A DNA stretch of 64,000 nt from Aureimonas sp. AU12 (GTDB taxonomy: Bacteria; Pseudomonadota; Alphaproteobacteria; Rhizobiales; Rhizobiaceae), in the NCBI RefSeq assembly GCF_001463705.1, contig NZ_BBWH01000052.1:1-64000 (forward strand), read 5' to 3'. The number at the start of each line of letters is the position of its first letter. Within the stretch, counting starts at the first letter, position 1. The position numbers and the translations under genes are program-made. Shown in pieces: positions 1 through 11,418 of the stretch. A model generated the notes under the pieces. It made no database searches, was not told the origin of the DNA, and worked only from the letters and a program-made list of their open reading frames with translations.

Positions 1-2
1 GC

Positions 3-494
3 GGCCCGCCGATCCGCTGGCCGAGCGACGCGTTCGGCGTCGAGGCCGAGATCGACGCCGCGGCGACCGGCGGCTCCACTCTGGCCGCGCGCGGGCGCGT
101 GCTGCTGCGCACCGCCTTCAGCACCGCACTCTTCCGCTTCGGCCTCTCCGTCGGCGGCTTCGACCCCGCGCGCTACCGGCGCGAGCTGGTCGAGAACACC
201 GACTTTCGCAAGTTCGACGACGGCCTTCGCATGACGATCGACTGCACCCCGGCGCTCGCCACCCGCATCGAGGCGCGGCTGGCGGCGGCGGAAGGTGCCG
301 GCGTCGCGCGCACCGGCACCTTCCGCCAGACGGCCTCGCTGATGACCTGCTTCGTGCCCTCGGCCACCCGCAGCGACCACGTCCACTTCCTCGACGGCGC
401 CGCGGGCGGGTACGCGCAGGCCGCCAGCGCCCTCAAGGCGAAGGAGGCCCACGCAAAAAGGGCGCCGGATCGCTCCGACGCCCCTTTGATCTAG
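3..494 (+). CDS. DUF3095 family protein, C-terminal part (truncated by window edge)
   Basis: The reading frame is open from the left edge, so only the last 163 residues or so are visible. The segment with ARYRRELVENTDFRKFDD, then a DCTP block, LMTCFV and the end HVHFLDGAAGGYAQAA matches my memory of the C-terminal half of DUF3095 proteins, whose function is unknown. The final codons overlap the 5' arm and loop of an intrinsic terminator hairpin, so the last dozen residues are shaped by that RNA structure. The gene converges on the aminotransferase gene with 13 bases between stop codons. The family call is from motif memory, not a search. Confidence 0.7.
   Translation, partial: GPPIRWPSDAFGVEAEIDAAATGGSTLAARGRVLLRTAFSTALFRFGLSVGGFDPARYRRELVENTDFRKFDDGLRMTIDCTPALATRIEARLAAAEGAGVARTGTFRQTASLMTCFVPSATRSDHVHFLDGAAGGYAQAASALKAKEAHAKRAPDRSDAPLI
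457..487. terminator. Bidirectional intrinsic terminator between DUF3095 gene and aatA
   Basis: The outer stem AAAGGGCG pairs with CGCCCCTTT, and an inner stem CGGA/TCCG has loop TCGC. Read on the minus strand the hairpin is followed by a run of five T, so it best serves the aminotransferase gene. On the plus strand it lies inside the end of the DUF3095 coding sequence. Confidence 0.7.
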
Positions 495-507
495 ACGAAC
501 GAAACGC

Positions 508-1788
<1,281 letters not shown>

Positions 1789-1968
1789 TCAAAATCGGCG
1801 GACCCTAGTCTCGGCGCGGGTGCGGTGCAAGACGAAAGGACGGTGAGGCCCGCGACGGGGCCGGCCCATGACATCGGCTGATGCCGGACATCACGGATCG
1901 GAATTGGCACGCCGCCGCGCGATGCCGCAAGGTTCGCGGCCTAGACGCTCGCGAAGGAGTAACCCGCC

Positions 1969-2592
1969 ATGGTGCCGACGATCCACGGAATGCTCGACAG
2001 CGGCAATTGCTACAAGCCGCGCCTCCTGATGGCGCTGACCGACCGCCCCTTCCGCCATGTCGAGACCTCGACGCGCGACGGCACGACGCGCACGGCCGAG
2101 TTCCTGGCGAAGAACCCGGCGGGCCAGTGCCCGCTGCTGGATCTCGGCGACGGGCGGCTGCTGGCCGAATCCAACGCCATCCTCGTCTATCTCGGCGAGG
2201 GCACGCCCTTCCTGCCGACCGAGCCCTTCGAACGAGCGCAGATGCTGCGCTGGATGTTCTTCGAGCAGAACGCGCATGAAGGCTCGGTGGCGGTGCGCCG
2301 CTCGCTCACCGTCTATCCCGAGCGCGCCAGTGCTGCGACGCCCGAGCGCATGGCCCTGACGCTGGCGAACGGCACGGCCGCGCTCACCGTGATGGAGCGC
2401 CATCTCGCCGAATACCCGTTCTTCGGCGGCGATCGCCCGAGCCTCGCCGACATCGCGCTCTATCCCTACACGGCGAGCGCCCCGGAGGGCGGCTTCGACC
2501 TCACGCCGCTGCCGGCCGTTCGCGCCTGGATCGCGGCGATCGAGGCGCTCCCCGGCTTTCGCCCGCGCGACTGGGTGCCGCCCGCGCCCTGA
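1969..2592 (+). CDS. Glutathione S-transferase family protein
   Basis: The 207-residue protein has the two-domain cytosolic GST plan. An N-terminal thioredoxin-like fold contains SGNCYKPRLLMAL near the active-site turn and QCPLLDLGDGRLLAESNAI, the cis-Pro/glutathione gamma-glutamyl binding segment. The C-terminal helical domain contains the N-capping region GDRPSLADIALYPY. It probably conjugates or reduces small electrophiles with glutathione; the substrate cannot be read from the sequence. The ATG follows AAGGAGT at good spacing. The gene is monocistronic and runs towards the PRC-barrel gene, with a shared terminator between them. Confidence 0.9.
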   Translation: MVPTIHGMLDSGNCYKPRLLMALTDRPFRHVETSTRDGTTRTAEFLAKNPAGQCPLLDLGDGRLLAESNAILVYLGEGTPFLPTEPFERAQMLRWMFFEQNAHEGSVAVRRSLTVYPERASAATPERMALTLANGTAALTVMERHLAEYPFFGGDRPSLADIALYPYTASAPEGGFDLTPLPAVRAWIAAIEALPGFRPRDWVPPAP

Positions 2593-2612
2593 GGGGCGGC
2601 CCGAACGCAAGA

Positions 2613-2640
2613 AGACCCGCACCGTTTCCGGTGCGGGTCT
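2613..2640. terminator. Terminator between GST and PRC-barrel genes
   Basis: A perfect 12-bp inverted repeat, AGACCCGCACCG and CGGTGCGGGTCT, has a TTTC loop. It sits between convergent stop codons. Neither side has a long T tract; the minus-strand exit (CTTC TTGC) is the more T-rich. Confidence 0.7.
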
Positions 2641-2668
2641 CCGTCAGTCATCGATCGATGAGATCGGA

Positions 2669-3133
2669 TCAGTCGTGGTCAGGGAACACGGTATCCAGAT
2701 CGACGTCCTGCGCCGACGTCAGCGACTCCTTCGTCAGCTCAGGAACCGAGATCCGCATCTTGTTGCCGTCCATGGCCATCTGCAGCGACGAGAACGAGAT
2801 CAGCACGTCCTTCTCACCGACGCCGAGGAAGCCGCCGACCTCGATCACCGCCGCGGCGACCGTGCCGTCCGAGTTGATGACGAAATCTTCGATCTCGCCG
2901 ATCTTCTCGTTGTTCGCGCCGTAGACGTCCTTGTCGTCGAGATCGCTCGCCAGATGGCTCATCGGCATGGCGCCGGCCGCCGGGGCTGCCGGCATCGTGT
3001 AGAAGGCGCCGCCGGTGTTGGAGGTGACGGCGGACGGGGCCGCCGGGGTCATCGTGGTCGTGGTCGCGGTCTGGGCGAAAGCGGCACCGCCGAGAAGCGT
3101 GGCGAAACCGGCGGCGAGAACGAATGACTTCAT
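2669..3133 (-). CDS. Exported PRC-barrel domain protein
   Basis: The 154-residue protein starts with a Sec signal peptide, with likely cleavage after GGAAFA at residue 20, and a Thr/Ala/Pro-rich linker. A PRC-barrel domain follows from about residue 70: VYGANNEKIGEIEDFVI, then the strand pair AAAVIEVGGFLG and DVLISFSSLQM. PRC-barrels are small beta folds often involved in envelope or RNA-related functions; the partner here is unknown. Its leader contains a perfect 8-bp hairpin about 25-45 bases before the ATG. The gene appears monocistronic. Such exported PRC proteins are common in Hyphomicrobiales and often stress-responsive, which is inference here. Confidence 0.85.
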   Translation of the reverse strand: MKSFVLAAGFATLLGGAAFAQTATTTTMTPAAPSAVTSNTGGAFYTMPAAPAAGAMPMSHLASDLDDKDVYGANNEKIGEIEDFVINSDGTVAAAVIEVGGFLGVGEKDVLISFSSLQMAMDGNKMRISVPELTKESLTSAQDVDLDTVFPDHD

Positions 3134-3155
3134 GATGGGTAGGCCTTTCAGTAAA

Positions 3156-3176
3156 GGCGTCGCTACCTGCGACGCC
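3156..3176 (-). promoter_or_regulatory. Leader stem-loop of the PRC-barrel gene
   Basis: A perfect 8-bp inverted repeat, GGCGTCGC and GCGACGCC, has loop TACCT and lies in the 5' leader just upstream of the ATG. It may affect mRNA stability or mark an operator. No function is established. Confidence 0.35.
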
Positions 3177-3214
3177 GTGTCCTTCGGGGGAGAGACGCTT
3201 GCCGGGCGCTTCCG

Positions 3215-3249
3215 GTTCCCGGAATTTCCTGCGAAAATTCAGGGAACCA
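3215..3249 (-). terminator. Stem-loop downstream of sodC
   Basis: GGTTCCC pairs with GGGAACC, and after one mismatch GAATTT pairs with AAATTC. The hairpin starts 8 bases past the sodC stop codon. It lacks a proper T tract, so it may be a weak terminator or a 3'-end stabiliser. Confidence 0.5.
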
Positions 3250-3256
3250 GTCCCGC

Positions 3257-3784
3257 TTATTGCGCTGCGAAGACCACGCCGCAGGCCATGCGGCTGCCGG
3301 CATCGCCGCTCGGCTGCGAGCTGTAGTCGTCGACCCCGCCATGCACCATGACAGCCGTACCGTCGGCATCGCGCAACGGCGCATCGCCGCCTGCCAGGCG
3401 CACCATCGGGTTGAACTGCTGGAAGCGCGCCTTGCCGGAGGTCACGTAGACATTGGCCATGTCGCCGGCATGCGGGCCGTTGGCGGCGAGAAAGCCATGC
3501 TCCTGGTTCGTCGGATTGTGGTGCCCCTTGGCGCTGTCGAAATTGCCTTCGCAAAGGCCGGTCTCGTGGAAGTGGAAGGCGTATTCGCCATCGGCCATGC
3601 CGGTCAGGTCGCCGTCGATGAGCACGCCGTGCGGCGTCTCGGTCAGCGTCACCGTGCCATGCGAGGCGCCGTCGGCGCCCTTCAACTCGATGCGCATCGG
3701 CGCGGGCTCCTGTGCGGCAGCGGGAAGCGCGAGGGCCGGCGAGGCGAGCGCGAGAACGGCAAGGGATGCGAGAACGCGGTTCAT
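3257..3784 (-). CDS. sodC: Periplasmic Cu/Zn superoxide dismutase
   Basis: This 175-residue protein has a Sec signal peptide (about residues 1-25, ending PAAAQ) and one Cu/Zn-SOD domain. It converts superoxide to oxygen and hydrogen peroxide in the periplasm. The copper/zinc ligand pattern is intact: AFHFHETGLCEG, then SAKGHHNPTNQEHGF, and late VMVHGGVDDY. Cys residues in GLCEG and RMACGVV fit the conserved disulphide. The ATG of MNRVLASLAV is chosen because GGAGGA lies 7 bases upstream; the frame stays open far upstream but that part is leader. The gene is divergent from the thioesterase gene. Confidence 0.93.
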   Translation of the reverse strand: MNRVLASLAVLALASPALALPAAAQEPAPMRIELKGADGASHGTVTLTETPHGVLIDGDLTGMADGEYAFHFHETGLCEGNFDSAKGHHNPTNQEHGFLAANGPHAGDMANVYVTSGKARFQQFNPMVRLAGGDAPLRDADGTAVMVHGGVDDYSSQPSGDAGSRMACGVVFAAQ

Positions 3785-4156
3785 GGAAAATCCTCCGATG
3801 GTGCCGGCAGCCGCCGGCCTCTGGAGAATCGAACGCGGGCCCATCCGCCCCGTTCCGGTAAGGCTGCCTGCTGACGCGAGCGTGACCGGACCCGCTGCCT
3901 GGGTTTGCGAGCGGACCCGCACCGTCCGTCCCGCAAGGCAACGGCCGTCCGGCGACGGCTTGAGCGCAGACGGGACGGCCGTCCAGGCGGGGTTGAACCC
4001 CACCCCGCTTCTCGGCAGACAGGCGATAGGCCCCTCCCCGGCAGGCGGACGCACGACCGATCCGTCGATCCGCGGCGCGAAGCCGCCCCACCCCGTGCCC
4101 TCCTGCCGGACTTGTCCTATGATCCCGAAAAAGCCCACCCCGGAGATGCCCGAGCG
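3785..4156. other. Intergenic region between divergent sodC and thioesterase gene
   Basis: About 370 bases without a supported gene. It must hold the divergent promoters. A short palindrome GGGGTTGAACCCC occurs here but no tRNA cloverleaf can be built around it. No other structure was recognised. Confidence 0.5.
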
Positions 4157-4585
4157 ATGCCCGACGATGCCCCGCAGACGAACGAGACGCAGCCGCGCGG
4201 CGAGCTGACCGTGCGCATCCTCGCCATGCCCGCCGACGCGAACGCGGCCGGCGACATCTTCGGCGGCTGGGTCATGTCGCAGATGGATCTGGCCGCCGGC
4301 ATCCGCGGCGCCGAGCGGGCCCGCGGCCGCGTCGTGACGATGGCGGTGAACACGCTCGTGTTCCGCCGCCCGGTGCATGTCGGCGACACGCTCTGCGTCT
4401 ACACGCGGCTCGAAAAGGTCGGGCGCACGTCGATCACGCTGGCGATCGAAGCCTGGGCCCGGCGCTACCTGACGATGGAGCGCGTGAAGGTGACGGAGGG
4501 GACGTTCGTCATGGTGGCGCTCGACGACGACGCCCAGCCGACCCCCGTGCCCCCCGACCCGCTCGCGGCCCCACCGATCGCTTGA
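4157..4585 (+). CDS. Acyl-CoA thioesterase (YciA-like hotdog family)
   Basis: The 142-residue protein has the single hotdog fold of YciA-type thioesterases, which hydrolyse acyl-CoA to free acid and CoA in the cytoplasm. The motif run MPADANAAGDIFGGWVMSQMD is characteristic, with the catalytic Asp/Gly region in DIFGGWVMSQMD. VVTMAVNTLVFRRPVHVGD and TEGTFVMVALDDD follow. The short Pro-rich tail is variable in the family. The ATG of MPDDAPQTNE is chosen because GGAG lies upstream and the family starts only about 15 residues before the hotdog core. The upstream in-frame extension is not supported. No operon partner is seen. Confidence 0.9.
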   Translation: MPDDAPQTNETQPRGELTVRILAMPADANAAGDIFGGWVMSQMDLAAGIRGAERARGRVVTMAVNTLVFRRPVHVGDTLCVYTRLEKVGRTSITLAIEAWARRYLTMERVKVTEGTFVMVALDDDAQPTPVPPDPLAAPPIA

Positions 4586-4665
4586 AGCGATCACGACCGG
4601 TCGCACCTGGAATGGGCGAACCTTCACGCCCTCGATCGCGGGTCATCTGTCCAACGAGGTCCGGA

Positions 4666-4767
4666 ATGAGCAACGTCCCTCCGACCCCGATGCCGACGGG
4701 TGACGAGCCCTGGGCGAAATCAAAAAATGCCCGGCCTCGCGAAATCGCCGGGACCACATGGGCATGA
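4666..4767 (+). CDS. Possible small ORF (33 codons), unrecognised
   Basis: A short frame beginning MSNVPPTPMPTGDEPW and ending EIAGTTWA has GAGG six bases before its ATG. It lies in the 250-base gap between the thioesterase and DUF3088 genes. The product is Pro/Thr-rich at its start and basic in the middle, with no recognised domain. It could be a gene remnant or chance. An imperfect inverted repeat around the tripeptide-coding segment CCGGCC...GCCGG lies inside it. Confidence 0.2.
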   Translation: MSNVPPTPMPTGDEPWAKSKNARPREIAGTTWA

Positions 4768-4836
4768 TCACCTCCGCATGCCCCGGGTCTCGAACGCACG
4801 CTTCAAGGTCGGAACCGTGAACAACACGAGAGATCG

Positions 4837-5196
4837 ATGAGCCTCCACACCCAACGCGACACGCTGTTCCTGCTCGCCCCGGGCTTCGAGGATCCCGCCT
4901 ATCCCGGTAAAGTCTTCTATTGCTGGCACTGTGCCCTCCTCGAAGGCGTCCTGGCCTCCTTCCCCGATCTTGCCGCCCGCTTCGACATCCGACGCGTACC
5001 CTGGCCGAGGCCGCGAAACGCCGTGATCGAATGGGTCGGCGAGGCGAACCAGTCCCTCCCCCTTCTCGTCCTCGCCGATGGGGAGACCTCCGCGCACCGG
5101 ACCGGCCTTCACGCGGGACGCACCTTCATTGCGGACAAGGACAGGATCCTCGCGACCTTGTCGGAGCGGCACGGATTTCCGGCACCGCATCCATAA
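4837..5196 (+). CDS. DUF3088 domain-containing protein
   Basis: The 119-residue protein matches DUF3088 over its full length. Seen are RDTLFLLAPGFEDPAYPG, FYCWHCALLEGVLASFPD and GEANQSLPLLVL. The family is thioredoxin-fold-like, with the conserved C-W-H-C motif in the position of a redox motif, but no reaction is established. No signal peptide is present, so it is probably cytoplasmic. It stands alone and converges on the low-complexity exported protein gene. Confidence 0.85.
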   Translation: MSLHTQRDTLFLLAPGFEDPAYPGKVFYCWHCALLEGVLASFPDLAARFDIRRVPWPRPRNAVIEWVGEANQSLPLLVLADGETSAHRTGLHAGRTFIADKDRILATLSERHGFPAPHP

Positions 5197-5266
5197 GCCT
5201 TCGTCGGTGAGCGAGCCTCGTTCGCCGCAAGCCCCGCCCCCCTTGCCGGCGCCTCGAACGCGAAAA

Positions 5267-5292
5267 AGCCCCGTCCGGTCAGGAACGGGGCT
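5267..5292 (-). terminator. Terminator of the 5352-5972 gene
   Basis: AGCCCCGT pairs with ACGGGGCT around a 10-base loop. On the minus strand the stem is followed by TTTTT, a standard intrinsic terminator for the exported low-complexity protein gene. It may also stop the converging DUF3088 transcript. Confidence 0.75.
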
Positions 5293-5351
5293 CTTCGGTC
5301 ATCTCAAACAGGCGCGGCTCAGTTGGCCGGCGCGGGTCAAACCGGCGTGGC

Positions 5352-5972
5352 TCAGTTGGCCGGCGCGGGGGGCGTCGTTCCACCGGCAGCCGGCGGTGGT
5401 GTCGGCGCATCCGCACCTGCGGCCGGAGCCGGCGGCGTGGCGCCGTCCACGAGGCTGCGCGGCGGCGGCGGCACGCGGTCGCCCTCGCCGGCCAGTCCGG
5501 CGGGACCGACCATCTTCGCCACGGCATCGAGGATCGGCTGAGAGGCGTCGACGCAGTCGGCGATCATCTCGTCGCCGCAGTCGACGCGGATCGCGCGGCC
5601 TTCGCCGAGACGGATCTCGAAGCCGGCCTTCGGCGGCGGGGGCGGCGGTCCGCGACGGCCTTCGGGACCATGCGGTCCGCGCGGACCCGGCCGATCGCCG
5701 CGATCCCGGTCGCGATCGTCCTTGCGGGGATCGGGGCGCTCGTCCGCGTCGCTGCGGGCCCAGCGATCGCCATGCCGGACGTCGCGCATCCGGTTCTCGT
5801 CGCCGCGATCGTCGTCCTTTCGCTCGCGCATCTCGGGCCGCGGCGGCGGACCGTCCTCGCGATCGGCCGGCCGCTCGTAGCGGTCGCCGTCATAGTCGTT
5901 TGCATCCTGTGCGTGCGCCAGAGGCGCCGCCGTGGCCAGGAGTATGGCCGCAAGGGAGAGCTGCCTGAGCAT
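5352..5972 (-). CDS. Exported charged/proline-rich hypothetical protein
   Basis: This 206-residue protein has a clear signal peptide (MLRQLSLAAILLATAAPLAHA). A disordered Arg/Asp/Pro-rich stretch spans about residues 25-115, followed by a short folded-looking island with GFEIRLGEGRAIRVDCGDEM and DCVDASQPILDAVAKM. The tail is Pro/Ala/Gly-rich. The two Cys residues in the island could form a disulphide. I do not recognise a family beyond similar exported proteins of Hyphomicrobiales. It resembles in composition the small RD-rich proteins encoded at 13304 and 14773. Function unknown. Confidence 0.65.
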   Translation of the reverse strand: MLRQLSLAAILLATAAPLAHAQDANDYDGDRYERPADREDGPPPRPEMRERKDDDRGDENRMRDVRHGDRWARSDADERPDPRKDDRDRDRGDRPGPRGPHGPEGRRGPPPPPPKAGFEIRLGEGRAIRVDCGDEMIADCVDASQPILDAVAKMVGPAGLAGEGDRVPPPPRSLVDGATPPAPAAGADAPTPPPAAGGTTPPAPAN

Positions 5973-6107
5973 ACCCGTTTCCTGTCGTTGATCCCGGATC
6001 GACGTCCGTGGGTCCTCAACGCACGGGGTGGTGAAGTGTTGCCGCGTCGGACGTGCGAAGTTTTCGCGACGGGTCCCCTGTCGGCTCCCACACCGATGCG
6101 ACTGCGC

Positions 6108-7529
6108 CTACTTGCAGATCGGCAGGAGCCGCGTCTTCACGTCGAGATGCAGATGGTCGGCATGGGCGCGGTTGTAGCCGGGGCCGAGCACCGTGCCGAA
6201 ATGGCGGCAGCTCCCCTGCCGGATCGCGGTCTGGAACGCCCGCTCGCGGAACGAGAAGGCGCCCTTCGGCTCGACCTTCACCACCGAGCTGTCGGCGAAG
6301 CGGAAGCCGCCGACATCGAGCGCGTTGCCGCTGGCATGTTCCGAGATCGTGCGCGACCCCGCGATGCGCGAGCAGCGATAGGACGAGGCGTTGATGAGCG
6401 CGGTCGGCCGCTTCCACAGCTTCCAGCGCGCCGCCGGCTTCACGTCGTCCTTCAGCCAGCGCGCCACCTTCAGCGCCGCCTGGCAGTTCATCACCGCCGG
6501 CGGCGACATGGCGATGCCCGACACGGCCTGCGAGATCCGCACGGGATGGTCGATGCCGCAGCTCCCGCCGGAGGCGACGCGCGACACGTCGCGATAGACG
6601 ACGCCGAGCCGCTTCAGCTCGCGCCGGCACAGCGCCTCCGACTTGGCGAGCGGCCGGTAGCCCTCGGGCACCTCGGCCTCCAGCGTTCCCCGGCCCGGCC
6701 GCGCGTCGAGACCGCCCCGCGACGTCGGCGGCGCAGTGGCCGGCAGCGAGGCGAGGCGGCGGGATTCGCGTGGCGGCGCCTGCCGCGGCGCGGGGGCGAC
6801 CTCGGGTTCGGGTTCGGCCTCCGTCAGCCCTTCCCATGGATCGAAGTCCGCGTCGGGCTCGGCGCCGTAGCCCGCGCCGCCATCGTCCACCACGACCGGG
6901 GGTCCAAGCGTCGGCAACGAGGCCTCGCGCACGAGCGGCGCCCCAGGTGGCTCTCCCGCCGGCTCGGCGCTGCCGCGCACCTGCGGACGCAGCTCCTGCA
7001 CCGGATAGGTCCGGCCGTACTGGCCGGGACCGGGATCGACGGGCGGCTCCTCGGCCTCGAAGGCCGGCGCGGTCTCGGCGACGCCGGCATCCGGCTCGGC
7101 AGATGGCGGCGCCGGCTCGGCCATGGCAGGCTCGGGCTCGCGCGCCACCGGCGGCGCGGCCAACCCGCCGCCCCGGCGGGCGGGCGCCTCGCCATAGGCG
7201 GGGCTCGGCACATAGCCCATGTCGTCCGTCGGCAGCGGTCCGCCCCAGACGAGGTTGCCGCCGCCCGGTGCCGGCTGCGGCGGCGCCTCGTAGCGGCTCG
7301 GGGCGGGCTCGCGTGCGGGGGCTTCGCGTCGAACGGAGGGCTCGCGCCGCGTCGGGGAGCGGCCGGGTTTCGCGCGGCCCTCGGGCGGGCGCGAGGCGAC
7401 ATTGGGAATGTCGGCCGGGGGGATCGGCCCGCGCGCGGCCGCCGGATGGAACGGCCCGTCGGCGCCCGCCGCCGCATACACGGCGGCGGCGAGCGTGACG
7501 ATGCGCCAACCCGTCTTACGCGATACCAT
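6108..7529 (-). CDS. Extensin-like C-terminal domain protein (LAS-peptidase-like)
   Basis: The 473-residue protein has an N-terminal signal or anchor (WRIVTLAAAVYAAAG) and a Pro/Glu/Ala-rich low-complexity linker of roughly 270 residues. The extensin-like C domain spans the last 170 residues or so. That domain carries ISEHASGNALDVGGF and HADHLHLD, the S-x-H-x6-D and H-x-H motifs of the LAS (M15-like) metallopeptidase fold. A peptidoglycan-directed activity in the periplasm is therefore plausible. Three Cys residues (ALCRREL, GSCGID, RCSRIAG) are typical of the family. The linker probably spans the periplasm. No operon partner is seen. Confidence 0.88.
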   Translation of the reverse strand: MVSRKTGWRIVTLAAAVYAAAGADGPFHPAAARGPIPPADIPNVASRPPEGRAKPGRSPTRREPSVRREAPAREPAPSRYEAPPQPAPGGGNLVWGGPLPTDDMGYVPSPAYGEAPARRGGGLAAPPVAREPEPAMAEPAPPSAEPDAGVAETAPAFEAEEPPVDPGPGQYGRTYPVQELRPQVRGSAEPAGEPPGAPLVREASLPTLGPPVVVDDGGAGYGAEPDADFDPWEGLTEAEPEPEVAPAPRQAPPRESRRLASLPATAPPTSRGGLDARPGRGTLEAEVPEGYRPLAKSEALCRRELKRLGVVYRDVSRVASGGSCGIDHPVRISQAVSGIAMSPPAVMNCQAALKVARWLKDDVKPAARWKLWKRPTALINASSYRCSRIAGSRTISEHASGNALDVGGFRFADSSVVKVEPKGAFSFRERAFQTAIRQGSCRHFGTVLGPGYNRAHADHLHLDVKTRLLPICK

Positions 7530-7645
7530 CGGGGCGGCCTTTCATCCTCCGCGATACTCGAGCGGATGATCGTCAGGATAGGGTCCGTCTGGTCAACGAA
7601 GGATGAACGGATCGGTTTGAATGCGATCCCGTTCGCGTGAGGCGA

Positions 7646-8101
7646 TCACGCCCCGTCGAGCGCGGCGACGGGATCCACGAGCGGGTCCGGCCCGAAGCGG
7701 TTGGGCCCGTCGGTGCCTTTGAGAAAGCCGGTATCGACCAAGACCCAGATGAAGCCGATCACCGGCACCAGCAGGAGGAGCTGCCACCAGCCGGACTTGC
7801 CGCGATCGTGCCAGCGCTTGGCCGATATCGCCAGGCTCACGTAGCCACCCCCCATCCAGACGAGGATCCCCGCCACCAGCCTCGCGATCCCATGCCAGTT
7901 CGGCCCGGTCGGATCCGATCCCGCTTCGAGGGCCCCGGCCATCTCGGTGAAGGTCGGGACCGGATCGTCCGTCGGGGGCAAGAGCAGGTCCACCGCGAAA
8001 CCGGCCGCAGCCTGCAACGCCACGAGGCAGAGCGAGGCGATCCAGAACCACTTGCGGCCGATTCGTCCGTGGAAATCGAGAAAGAGAAGCTGGTAGCTCA
8101 T
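7646..8101 (-). CDS. DUF805 family membrane protein
   Basis: The 151-residue protein matches DUF805. It opens with the typical [16 protein letters not shown], then a first membrane segment ([20 protein letters not shown]), a second one ([20 protein letters not shown]), the conserved motif [13 protein letters not shown] and a third membrane segment ([16 protein letters not shown]). The C terminus has [12 protein letters not shown], also typical. It lies in the inner membrane; function unknown. The ATG at MSYQLLF is preferred over a GTG eight codons upstream because the family starts right before the FxGRIGR motif. It is divergent from uvrB. Confidence 0.9.
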   Translation of the reverse strand: MSYQLLFLDFHGRIGRKWFWIASLCLVALQAAAGFAVDLLLPPTDDPVPTFTEMAGALEAGSDPTGPNWHGIARLVAGILVWMGGGYVSLAISAKRWHDRGKSGWWQLLLLVPVIGFIWVLVDTGFLKGTDGPNRFGPDPLVDPVAALDGA

Positions 8102-8265
8102 CGGGCACCCATGAATGCGGGACACGGGGGGTCGAAGCGAACGCCCCCGTCCTCCCGCCTACACGCCAAACGCTAGCGATGGGTTGCGACGGCCGCTTCA
8201 ATTCGACCGGCAGCACACCCCCGTTCCCCCTTTATTCCGCCCCGGCCCCGGCCCATATTGCCACC

Positions 8266-11316
<3,051 letters not shown>

Positions 11317-11355
11317 CATGCATGAAAATGCTGGATTATCAGTATTTAGAATAAA

Positions 11356-11386
11356 ATATCCAATAGACCTTATTCGACAAGGATAT
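11356..11386 (-). other. Inverted repeat just downstream of the RT gene
   Basis: ATATCC and GGATAT form a 6-bp inverted repeat with a 19-base loop in the AT-rich gap between the RT stop and the uvrB stop. It is a weak candidate for the RT transcript 3' end. No T-tract terminator was seen. Confidence 0.2.
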
Positions 11387-11418
11387 CGGAGATACCTAAC
11401 AATTGAGGACCCTGATTT

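Noticed and set aside
3980-4010. tRNA-like GGGGTTGAACCCC
   Set aside because: Only a single hairpin; no acceptor stem, anticodon arm or CCA end can be formed around it.
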